From: Mycobacteriaceae bacterium
GTDB lineage: Bacteria > Actinomycetota > Actinomycetes > Mycobacteriales > Mycobacteriaceae
Assembly (NCBI GenBank): GCA_013362555.1
Contig: JABFVX010000472.1
Span: forward strand, 1-20,963
Length of the DNA stretch: 20,963 nt
Direction of reading: 5' to 3'
Shown here: one piece after another, positions 15,901 through 20,963 of the stretch
Layout: every line of letters begins with the position of its first letter
Numbering within the stretch: position 1 is the first letter of the stretch
Made by a program: the position numbers and the translations under genes
The notes under the pieces: model-generated
Told to the model about the DNA's origin: nothing
Seen by the model: only the letters and a program-made list of their open reading frames with translations
The model's database searches: none

Positions 15901-17006
15901 CGCAAGTTAATGCGCTTGCGGCGCAAGGGCTTTCCTATGGAGTGCACGTCATGCTGGCGGCGTCGCGGTGGATAGAGATCCGCCCTGCGGTGAAAGACCA
16001 GATCGGCACCCGGCTGGAGCTGCGGCTTGGCGACCCCAGCGACTCGGAGATGAATCGCCGGGTCGCGGTGAACGTCCCGGTCGGCAAGCCTGGGCGCGGC
16101 ATCACCCCGAACGGCTTGCACATGCTGATCGCACTGCCGCGCCTGGATTCCGATATGGACCCGGAATCGCTGCCCGACGGCATTGCGCGGGCCAAGGAAC
16201 AGATGGCCGTCCTCTGCGGCGACATGCGCGCTCCCGCCGTTCGCATGCTTGCCGCGCAGGTCGACCGCGAGCAAGTGCTCGCCGACGCGGAAGCGGCAGG
16301 CATGCAGCTGGGGCCGACCAGGGTTGCCATCGGTCGGGGCGAGTCCGCGTTGCAGCCGATCGTGCTCGACTTCGACGAGCAGCCGCACCTGCTCGTGTTC
16401 GCCGACGTCGCTGCGGGCAAAACGACGCTGCTGCGCAACATCGTCAAGGGCGTGGTGGAACGCGCTACGCCGGAACAGGCCAGGATCATCCTCATCGACT
16501 ACCGCCGCACCTTGCTGGGGGTCATCGAAGGCGAGCACCTCGCCGGATACTCGACTTCGGCGCAGACGTCGGTGCAGATGTGCCAGGAGGTGGCCGAATA
16601 CCTCGGCAAGCGCATCCCCGGCCCCGACATCACGCCTGCTCAGCTTCGGGAGCGCAACTGGTGGACCGGGCCCGAAATCTATGTCGTCGTTGACGATTAC
16701 GACATGGTCGCGTCCAACAACCCGCTGGTGTCGCTGCGCGACCTGTTCCCGGTCGCGCGCGATGTCGGCTTGCACGTGATCGTCGCCCGCCGAGCGGGCG
16801 GTGCGTCTCGGGCGCTGTTCGACAATGTGCTGGGCCCGCTCAAGGATCTGTCCGTTGACGCGCTGCTGATGAGCGCGCCGAAAGACGAAGGAATCATCCT
16901 TGGCGGCATCCGTTCGGCGAAACTGCCCGTCGGTCGCGGCCATCTCCTGTCCCGCAGCCGGGACACGGAGATGGTCCAAGTCAGCTTCCTGGACCCGGAA
17001 GCCTGA
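12957..17006 (+). CDS. eccC: EccC, fused FtsK/SpoIIIE-type ESX motor ATPase
   Basis: The product is 1349 residues from ATG with GAGGA six bases upstream. Two membrane helices (about 39-61 and 70-92) precede three ATPase domains. Domain 1 has Walker A GATGSGKS at 487-494 and Walker B VVVDE with D600-E601. Domain 2 has GGPQSGKS at 847-854 and VIDGW with D968, lacking the glutamate. Domain 3 has a degenerate P-loop, ADVAAGKT at 1149-1156, where the first glycine is alanine, and VVVDDYD with D1246-D1247. EccC is the motor that recognises the YxxxD/E signal of CFP-10-like substrates. Here it is one chain, as in ESX-3, -4 and -5, rather than split as in ESX-1. A conserved-domain pattern with canonical catalysis only in domain 1 agrees with the family, where the later domains bind substrate and regulate. 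It ends two bases before palindrome copy 3. Confidence 0.96.
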   Translation: MSIDGYVRQARIAPPRAPGGEVILNPPPELPRPVPGNLLMKLLPVVMVVAVVGMIALMIATGARNLLSNPISLMFPLMMLGSMGGMFMGGAFGKGANKSAGELNEDRKDYFRYLDQLRRDVRKTGVAQRDALLWTHPAPADLESLLGTRRMWERRPNDPDFGHVRIGVGSHRLATKLARPETGPLEDLEPVSTVALRRFVRTHSVVHDLPTALSFRAFPAINIDGDRARTRVVMRSMLMQLCAFLGPDHMAVAVVCAEPDSVDWAWAKWLPQIQHPTVRDGMGSARMMYESLAELEQVLSEELFERGRFMRNAPPTAGRIHLVVVIDDGYVNGSERIISEAGLDSVTVLDLSAPASGLAARRGLQLVIVDDGMVAAKSGGGFERFATGDTVALAQADAFSRKLARYRIATAAQIVSLGDDTRADPGLMSLLKVSDAAQIDPTVVWRARTSRERLRVPIGVTPDGTPVELDIKESAENGMGPHGLCIGATGSGKSEFLRTLVLSMVTTHSPDLLNLVLVDFKGGATFLGLDPLPHVAAVITNLEEELSMVDRMRDALAGEMNRRQELLRAAGNFANVTEYEKARAAGAPLDPLPALFVVVDEFSELLSQKPDFADLFVMIGRLGRSLRVHLLLASQRLEENRLRGLDSHLSYRIGLRTFSAAESRQVLGITDAYHLPSVPGSAYLKSDAADPMRFNGCYVSGAYVPPRTSRQAGGGFVGGQAVEVFTASAVEIRELPRPATIELPDLDALVAEVDGMSGGDRLDRTLLQVVVDRLTGHGRPAHEVWLPPLEESPTVDMLLPDENWMSPANRHGQLWMPIGIIDKPYEQKRDVLTVDLSGALGNVAVVGGPQSGKSNALRTIIMAAAATHTPEQAQFYCLDFGGGTLSALKGLAHVGSVAGRMESDRVRRTVAEVTALVRQREERFLALGIENMRDFRRRKAELAEMPPGQRAEDLLSEDLFGDVFLVIDGWAAFREEFEPLEAQVNALAAQGLSYGVHVMLAASRWIEIRPAVKDQIGTRLELRLGDPSDSEMNRRVAVNVPVGKPGRGITPNGLHMLIALPRLDSDMDPESLPDGIARAKEQMAVLCGDMRAPAVRMLAAQVDREQVLADAEAAGMQLGPTRVAIGRGESALQPIVLDFDEQPHLLVFADVAAGKTTLLRNIVKGVVERATPEQARIILIDYRRTLLGVIEGEHLAGYSTSAQTSVQMCQEVAEYLGKRIPGPDITPAQLRERNWWTGPEIYVVVDDYDMVASNNPLVSLRDLFPVARDVGLHVIVARRAGGASRALFDNVLGPLKDLSVDALLMSAPKDEGIILGGIRSAKLPVGRGHLLSRSRDTEMVQVSFLDPEA

Positions 17007-17008
17007 GT

Positions 17009-17073
17009 ACGCACCTCCGGAATGACCCGTGAAGTGCGCTCAGCGCACTTCACGGGTCATTCCGGAGGTGCGT
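17009..17073. repeat. Long perfect palindrome, copy 3 of the family (eccC terminator candidate)
   Basis: Perfect 31-nt arms (17009-17039 and 17043-17073) flank a 3-nt loop, beginning two bases after the eccC stop. It shares the core AATGACCCGTGAAGTGC with copy 1, while flanking positions differ in both arms in a matched way (for example CCGGAATG/CATTCCGG here, CCACAATG/CATTGTGG in copy 1). It probably ends the eccD-mycP-eccC transcript and separates it from the downstream module. Confidence 0.85.
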
Positions 17074-17077
17074 GGGG

Positions 17078-17106
17078 TTGGCGGCGCAGGGGATTGATGC
17101 AATGAT
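17078..17106 (+). promoter_or_regulatory. Candidate promoter of the downstream effector/immunity module
   Basis: TTGGCG (17078-17083) and AATGAT (17101-17106) are 17 bases apart, matching four bases each of the -35 and -10 consensus. They lie just behind palindrome copy 3 and about 33 bases before the first gene of the module. This is inferred from pattern only. Confidence 0.3.
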
Positions 17107-17138
17107 GTACTGCGATGTTCTTGCAGTGAGGAGCAGTG

Positions 17139-17468
17139 ATGGTCGAGGCGAGAGTTCAGATTGCCAGGCTGGGCAAGGCCGCGGGGCACATGGACGGGCT
17201 AGCGGACCGGATCCAGGGCGTCATCGACCGGGGGACATCAGAGATCAACGCACTGGGGAACCCGTTCGGCGACGACATGTACGGCGCCCAGCCGCACCGG
17301 GAATTCGAGGCGGCCCGGGCGTCGCTGTTCGAGGGCAGCGGCGCGGGCGAGGGCGCACTGCCGAACCTGGTGTCGACGTTCAACGATTTCGGCGACGCGC
17401 AGCGTCTGGGCTCCGCCATGCTGCGCAAGCGTGAAGAGCTCAACAAGTTGGGCTTCAAGTTCACGTGA
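17139..17468 (+). CDS. WXG100-sized Esx-like protein without WXG motif
   Basis: The product is 109 residues; I choose the ATG at 17139, five bases after GAGGAG (a GTG one codon earlier is too close to that site). It is predicted to be two helices (about 3-38 and 52-66) plus C-terminal helices (about 73-104), joined by a turn NPFGDDMYG where a WXG protein would have its Trp. No tryptophan occurs at all, and no YxxxD/E is present. It overlaps the next gene by four bases (GTGA). Small Esx-like proteins of this kind are often encoded just before large T7SS toxins and act as adaptors or chaperones for the toxin's leader domain; that role is inferred from position. I do not recognise a specific named family. 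Confidence 0.8.
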   Translation: MVEARVQIARLGKAAGHMDGLADRIQGVIDRGTSEINALGNPFGDDMYGAQPHREFEAARASLFEGSGAGEGALPNLVSTFNDFGDAQRLGSAMLRKREELNKLGFKFT

Positions 17469-18919
17469 GCGAGCCGCCGGTACCGGGGGCAGTCGAGCCG
17501 GATGGCACTGGCATTGCCCGAGCCGCCGCGGTGGACGATCCAGAGGAGCAAGCGCGTCGGATCTCACGTGCTATCGCACAGGAACTGGCCGCTGTCGCGC
17601 CGTCCGGATGGCAGCGGCTGACCGCCGTGTTTGCGTTGACTGCGACAGCCGGGACCGCGGAGGTTCGTTTCAGCGACGGTGAACGATCTGTCAGCGGACG
17701 CCCGCCCGCGTCGACCGTGGAACTGGCTCGGCACGTGCGCGAACTGGCTGCGGGGCTCAGTGACGGCCCGTGGCTGCGGATGATCCTGACCCTGGAGGCT
17801 GACGGATCGTTCGAGACCGACTACGACTACGGCGACGAGCCGGTTCCCACAGAGCATTTGCTGCCCCCGGAGGCGTACCGGGCCGACTTGGCGGCGTACC
17901 CGCGACCGCGGGTGCCGACCTGGCTCGGCGCGTACGCGGACCACGGAGGCCGCCAACTGCGGATGCCGCGACAGGCAGCGCAGCCGACCGAAAAGGCGTG
18001 GCGCACGACCGGTGAGCTGGCGCCGCTGCGGGTCCTGTGGGCGCGCTGGACGATGTTGGCGGTCGTGCGGGCCGCCCGCGGATCCGAGGCGGGGCCCGCC
18101 GTGCTGCCCTCGCTCGGCTGGTTCGAGAGCGACACCCGCAGCGGTGCGACGCTGTATCTGCTCTCCGGCGGCCGGGCCGTACTGTCCGGCGGGGTGGCCG
18201 ACTCGCCCGAGTTGGCAGCCGCCTACAACGGCGAGCGTGATCTTCCGGATCTGTTCGCGGGCGCGCCGTCCTGGGTGAGCTCCACGGTGCTGAACCCCCG
18301 TTCGGCGGGTGGGCTGCTGTCTTTCTGCTACTGGTTCGAACGCGGCAGCTGGCGCATGGGCGAATCACCGGACCCGGGCCGGGTCGCGGACGCGCTCCCG
18401 CCGTTGTGGACTGATGACCAGGTCCTCGAATACGTGACGACCGAGATGGGCGTCATCGGTGATCCAGTGGCCTATGCCGCGGCGGAGGGGTTGCTGGTAG
18501 AGGCCGAACACGGTTTGGTCACTCGGGATTCGGTGGCGGCGCTGTTCGAAGCGGACCACCTCGACACCGCGCAGTGGGACGCCGACGCGGCATTCTTCCA
18601 GTTCGACGTGGCTGGGGTAGCTGCAACGCTGTGGCGGCCGCTGCCCGCCGCGGACGCCGTCGCGGTGGTGCGCGACCACATCGTGTCGCGGGGGTTGGAG
18701 TCACCGGGCTATCCGGTGTCGCAACTGGTGGCCTCGCGCCTGGAGGTGGGCTGGATGGTGCACGTTCCGCCACCGGATGGTCAGGTCATGCGCGGTCGCG
18801 CGGTGTTCTACGTCGCTGACGACGGCGAGCTCGAGCGGTCCTCCTCGGCGACTCCGCCCGCGGTCTACGCGATCGGATTCGCCGAGCGGTTCCAGCAGCG
18901 ACTGGCGGTGCAGGCATGA
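17465..18919 (+). CDS. Putative immunity protein with YezG-like N-terminal domain and extra C-terminal domains
   Basis: The product is 484 residues, starting at a GTG overlapping the previous stop. No signal peptide or membrane helix is seen, so it is probably cytosolic. Residues 28-145 resemble YezG-type immunity domains: a helix (EEQARRISRAIAQELAAVAP), the G-W pair at 48-49, alternating strands, a helix with LARHVRELAAGL, then LEADGSFETDYDYG. In that family an acidic strand of the D-G-x-F-x-x-x-Y-D-Y type is typical. A middle part follows with a YLLSGGRAVLSGG stretch. The C-terminal part (about 398-484, helix then EVGWMVHVPPP and RGRAVFYVADDGELE) looks like an Imm35/YrhB-type fold. The gene sits two genes upstream of a large T7SS toxin-like protein, the context expected for immunity. 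Domain assignments are by eye. It could instead be a general ESX accessory protein. Confidence 0.7.
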   Translation: MSEPPVPGAVEPDGTGIARAAAVDDPEEQARRISRAIAQELAAVAPSGWQRLTAVFALTATAGTAEVRFSDGERSVSGRPPASTVELARHVRELAAGLSDGPWLRMILTLEADGSFETDYDYGDEPVPTEHLLPPEAYRADLAAYPRPRVPTWLGAYADHGGRQLRMPRQAAQPTEKAWRTTGELAPLRVLWARWTMLAVVRAARGSEAGPAVLPSLGWFESDTRSGATLYLLSGGRAVLSGGVADSPELAAAYNGERDLPDLFAGAPSWVSSTVLNPRSAGGLLSFCYWFERGSWRMGESPDPGRVADALPPLWTDDQVLEYVTTEMGVIGDPVAYAAAEGLLVEAEHGLVTRDSVAALFEADHLDTAQWDADAAFFQFDVAGVAATLWRPLPAADAVAVVRDHIVSRGLESPGYPVSQLVASRLEVGWMVHVPPPDGQVMRGRAVFYVADDGELERSSSATPPAVYAIGFAERFQQRLAVQA

Positions 18920-19425
18920 CGGCGGCGGACGGAAGGCCGATGATGGACGAAGACGCATTGGCGCGTGAGCATTTCGCGCAGGTGATGAATGACTTCCATG
19001 CGCAGATGGCCGACATCGGGCGCATGCAGCAGCTGAGGGCCACGCTGGTGGCGACCGGGTATGCCGCGGACAAGCGGGTCGCGGTGAGCCTCAACGCCGA
19101 CGGCATCGTGATAGAGACGGTGTTCGCCGACGACATCGGCGATCTCGACCACGACGAGATCGCCGCGGCTGTCACCGCGGCGGGCCAAGCGGCGGCGCGA
19201 GACCTGCAGCGCCAGACCGACGAAGTGCACGCCCCGCTGCTGGAGCGCCGCGCGCGGATGCCCAAGCTGTCCGAGATCATCGGCACGATCGAAGGTCTGG
19301 AAGACTTTCCGGCGCCGCCGGCCGTGTCGCTGGCGCCGCCCGGCTCGCCCGACCGAGTGGCCGCCGACGAAGACCGGCCCGCGCCGCTAGCGCCGCAATC
19401 CGGCGTCAAGGACTCCCTCTGGTAG
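18916..19425 (+). CDS. YbaB/EbfC-like protein associated with a T7SS effector
   Basis: The product is 169 residues from the ATG that overlaps the previous stop (ATGA). An internal ATG at 18943, six bases after GGAAGG, is a plausible alternative start. Residues 18-45 form a charged helix, and residues 53-105 carry the YbaB-like core: RVAVSLNADGIVIETVF (strand, N-x-D-G turn, strand), then LDHDEIAAAVTAAGQAAARDLQRQ (helix). The last 45 residues are Pro/Ala-rich and end in a Trp. Bacterial YbaB proteins bind DNA, but homologues encoded in ESX loci such as EspL in ESX-1 act with secreted substrates. Location between a putative immunity gene and a WXG100_2-type toxin suggests the latter role. Function remains an inference. 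Confidence 0.75.
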   Translation: MTAADGRPMMDEDALAREHFAQVMNDFHAQMADIGRMQQLRATLVATGYAADKRVAVSLNADGIVIETVFADDIGDLDHDEIAAAVTAAGQAAARDLQRQTDEVHAPLLERRARMPKLSEIIGTIEGLEDFPAPPAVSLAPPGSPDRVAADEDRPAPLAPQSGVKDSLW

Positions 19426-19444
19426 TCGCCCGGCGTGAACTGAA

Positions 19445-19474
19445 CCCACCCCCGGGAGGTTTCCCACGGGTGGG
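19445..19474 (+). terminator. Nested hairpin after the YbaB-like gene
   Basis: CCCACCC (19445-19451) pairs with GGGTGGG (19468-19474), and within that GGGA (19454-19457) pairs with TCCC (19462-19465) around GGTT. It lies 20 bases after the stop and is followed by an AT-rich stretch, so it is a reasonable terminator for the 17139-19425 transcript. Confidence 0.55.
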
Positions 19475-19522
19475 ACTCGAATATTCTGTACAAAACTGTT
19501 CGTAAAGGTGAGGAGTTCCACG
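19475..19522 (+). promoter_or_regulatory. AT-rich segment and strong ribosome binding site before the effector gene
   Basis: The stretch 19478-19506 is clearly AT-richer than its surroundings and includes TATTCT (19482-19487) and TACAAA (19489-19494) as possible -10 elements; no clear -35 is visible. GAGGAG at 19510-19515 lies seven bases before an ATG at 19523. I take the region as the likely promoter and translation start site of the unit that includes the effector. Confidence 0.4.
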
Positions 19523-19550
19523 ATGGGGCGTGGAGGTTTGCGCCCCATCG
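19521..19550 (+). promoter_or_regulatory. Perfect 10-bp hairpin enclosing the leader ORF start codon
   Basis: CGATGGGGCG (19521-19530) and CGCCCCATCG (19541-19550) pair without mismatch around a 10-nt loop. The 5' arm contains the ATG of the 21-codon leader ORF, and the hairpin ends 45 bases before the effector start. It could regulate translation or premature termination. It could also be a second terminator for the upstream operon, although only CATTGG, not a T run, follows. Confidence 0.5.
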
Positions 19551-19588
19551 TCATTGGGGCTCCGGTGATCCATCGGCCGGGTGCGTAG
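19523..19588 (+). CDS. Possible 21-codon leader peptide upstream of the effector gene
   Basis: An ATG with the best ribosome binding site of the region (GAGGAG, seven bases upstream) opens a 21-codon frame ending at TAG 19586-19588. The peptide begins MGRGGLRPIVIG and ends HRPGA. It stops seven bases before the effector ATG at 19596, which itself lacks a clear ribosome binding site, so translation of the effector may be coupled to it. The peptide matches nothing I know. Its existence as a translated ORF is inferred from the start signal and spacing. Confidence 0.4.
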   Translation: MGRGGLRPIVIGAPVIHRPGA

Positions 19589-19595
19589 GCGCGCG

Positions 19596-20963
19596 ATGGA
19601 GTTTCCCGGGTGGATTCGAAGCTTGGTCGGCATGGTCGGCGGTGCGCCGCTGCCGGAGGGCGACAAGCACGGCTGCTGGGCCTTGCAGCGCGCGCTGGAA
19701 GGCCTCGCCGACGAACTGGAGAACGGCTCGGCTGATGCCTTGGCCGACGCCAAGCGCGCCATCCTCGAAACCTACGAGGCGGGCGAGGGCCGCGAGAAGA
19801 TGCGCGCGGCCTTCGAGGGCGACGACGGTTTCGAGAAGTTCGTGCCCAAGCTGGTCGCGCAGCTCCGGCAGATGGCGCACAAAGCGGATCTGGCGGGGGG
19901 CAGTCTCGAAGCGGCCGAAGCGCGGATCTACAGCATCATGGGAATCCTGGCGTTGGAGCTGGCTTTCTCCTGGAAGTGGGGACCTGCCGCTCCCTTGGCC
20001 GAAGGCATCGCCATCGCCGCGGCGCGGTTCGGGCTGATGCGCATGGCGATGCAGCTGCTGCTGAGAATGGGCATGGAAGGATTCGCGCCGTTCCTGGCGC
20101 GACTGGGTGTGCGGGTGGTCGCGCACGGCGCCTTCGGTGCGACCATCGCGGGCGGCCTGGACTTCGGCATTCAGCAGTGGGAAATACACCACGGTCACCA
20201 AGACGAGTTCGACCACACAGCGTTCCAGACGATGCTGGCCGCAGGTTTCGGCGGCGGCGCTCTCGCCTCGGGCGGCCTGTTCAGCGCCACGAAGCTGCTC
20301 GGACCCGCGTTTGCGGCGAGCCCGGTGAAGATGGCCCTTCTGGGCATGGGCCTGGGCGGAACCCTCGGCGGAGCGGGCGGCTGGCTCGGCGGCGGGCTCT
20401 ACGGGCAGTACGTCGCGCACAATCCCGATGCGTGGCATTTCGACTGGCGCATGATCAGCGCGGGCGTGCTCGGCGCGGGCTTCTCGATGGGCGGGCGGCA
20501 CGCCATCTCCGCCATCGTCGGGGAGCCGCGCGGCGGACCATTCATGCGGATGGCCTCGCAGCTGGGCATCGATGTCAACGACATGACACCGCTCGCCAAA
20601 CCCGGTGGCTCGCACGCGAACCAGTCGTTCGGCATCCGGGAGGGCTGGGCGGAAGCGGGCAAGGTCGGCCGCAGCTTGGACCAGGAAGGCAGCAACACCG
20701 GGTACGTCGGCAAGCGGCGCTTGACCGAGCCCAGCGACGGGAACACCGTCCAGCCGAAACTGTCCGAGGCGCCGGAGCCGTCGACGACCGCGCGTATCGC
20801 GGGCACGCCGGGCACGATCGACACCACCCCTGACGCGACGGCAGGGCCGGGGTCGCCGAGCGGCCGCGTCCAGCACACCGGCGAGCTGCCGCACCAAGGT
20901 GATGTGCCGGTCGCGTGCGCCGCCACGCGGGACACCGCGGGCGCGCCAAGCGTGCGCCCGGGC
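19596..20963 (+). CDS. Large T7SS toxin-like protein with WXG100_2/CpnT-like N-terminal domain (3' truncated by window edge)
   Basis: The frame runs from ATG 19596 to the last base without a stop, 456 codons, so the C-terminus lies outside. A GTG at 19581 would add five residues. The start MEFPGWIRSLVGMVGG, followed by a P-E-G-D motif (20-23) and long helices to about residue 160, matches the WXG100_2 leader that opens CpnT-like and polymorphic T7SS toxins. A Phe (AAFEGDDGF) occupies the helix-turn where WXG would be. Residues 112-270 are hydrophobic and glycine-rich with zipper repeats (GFGGGALASGG, GMGLGGTLGGAGG). From about 375 the chain becomes Pro/Thr/Gly-rich, as in the linkers before a C-terminal toxin domain. 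The gene follows a WXG-like adaptor, a putative immunity protein and a YbaB-like protein. I infer an ESX-secreted effector. Its activity cannot be told. Confidence 0.85.
   Translation, partial: MEFPGWIRSLVGMVGGAPLPEGDKHGCWALQRALEGLADELENGSADALADAKRAILETYEAGEGREKMRAAFEGDDGFEKFVPKLVAQLRQMAHKADLAGGSLEAAEARIYSIMGILALELAFSWKWGPAAPLAEGIAIAAARFGLMRMAMQLLLRMGMEGFAPFLARLGVRVVAHGAFGATIAGGLDFGIQQWEIHHGHQDEFDHTAFQTMLAAGFGGGALASGGLFSATKLLGPAFAASPVKMALLGMGLGGTLGGAGGWLGGGLYGQYVAHNPDAWHFDWRMISAGVLGAGFSMGGRHAISAIVGEPRGGPFMRMASQLGIDVNDMTPLAKPGGSHANQSFGIREGWAEAGKVGRSLDQEGSNTGYVGKRRLTEPSDGNTVQPKLSEAPEPSTTARIAGTPGTIDTTPDATAGPGSPSGRVQHTGELPHQGDVPVACAATRDTAGAPSVRPG

Noticed and set aside
14241..16979. A 912-codon open frame on the minus strand opposite eccC
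   Set aside because: It is antisense to a gene with three recognisable ATPase domains, has Arg/His-rich composition and no domain pattern; long antisense frames are common in very GC-rich DNA.
19476..19505. TCGAA ... GTTCG spacing resembling an actinobacterial LexA box
   Set aside because: The half-sites are about 16 bases apart instead of four, so this does not fit the known SOS operator.
19523..19620. Possible frameshift joining the 21-codon leader ORF to the effector frame
   Set aside because: The effector's MEFPGWIRSLVG start already matches the usual beginning of WXG100_2-type proteins, so no missing N-terminus needs explaining.
1..20963. Possible CRISPR arrays, tRNA/rRNA genes, insertion sequences or attachment sites
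   Set aside because: I saw no regularly spaced direct repeats, cloverleaf-like sequences, transposase motifs or flanking direct repeats on reading both strands; a covariance-model search was not possible here.

Overview
This 21 kb window is part of a type VII secretion (ESX) locus from a high-GC actinobacterium of the order Mycobacteriales. The genus Nocardia is my best inference, but I could not test it. The order-level call rests on seeing PE, PPE and EspG-type genes together with the full conserved set: EccA, EccB, EccC (one fused polypeptide), EccD, EccE, a mycosin (MycP) and two WXG100 (Esx) proteins. All of these were read directly from the translations. I saw no rRNA, tRNA, insertion sequence or CRISPR array.

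Layout, left to right. Positions 2-3619 (+) are a substrate/chaperone block: the 3' end of a PPE-like gene cut by the window edge, a small PE-like gene, a PPE gene, an espG-type chaperone gene, and an Esx pair in which only the first partner carries the YxxxD secretion motif. Then follow eccE (-), eccB (+, divergent from eccE), an unrecognised 332-residue glycine-rich/helical protein (-) and eccA (-). Next is the compact run eccD-mycP-eccC (+), divergent from eccA. The machinery genes are therefore split over several opposing transcription units rather than one operon.

Positions 17139-20963 (+) form a different module downstream of eccC: a small WXG100-sized protein without a WXG motif, a 484-residue putative immunity protein (YezG-like N-terminus), a YbaB/EbfC-like protein, and a large protein that begins with a WXG100_2/CpnT-like T7SS toxin leader domain and is still open at the right edge. 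I read this as an effector/immunity cargo module for the secretion system. The effector's activity cannot be known because its C-terminal part lies outside the window. A 21-codon upstream ORF with a strong ribosome binding site, whose start codon lies in a perfect 10-bp hairpin, sits directly before the effector gene.

The most unusual non-coding signal is a family of three long palindromes (arms 28-31 nt, core AATGACCCGTGAAGTGC) located just after Esx/eccE, after eccB, and after eccC. The arms differ between copies, yet in the two perfect copies the differences are matched by compensating changes. This suggests repeated bidirectional terminators or a small dispersed palindromic element.
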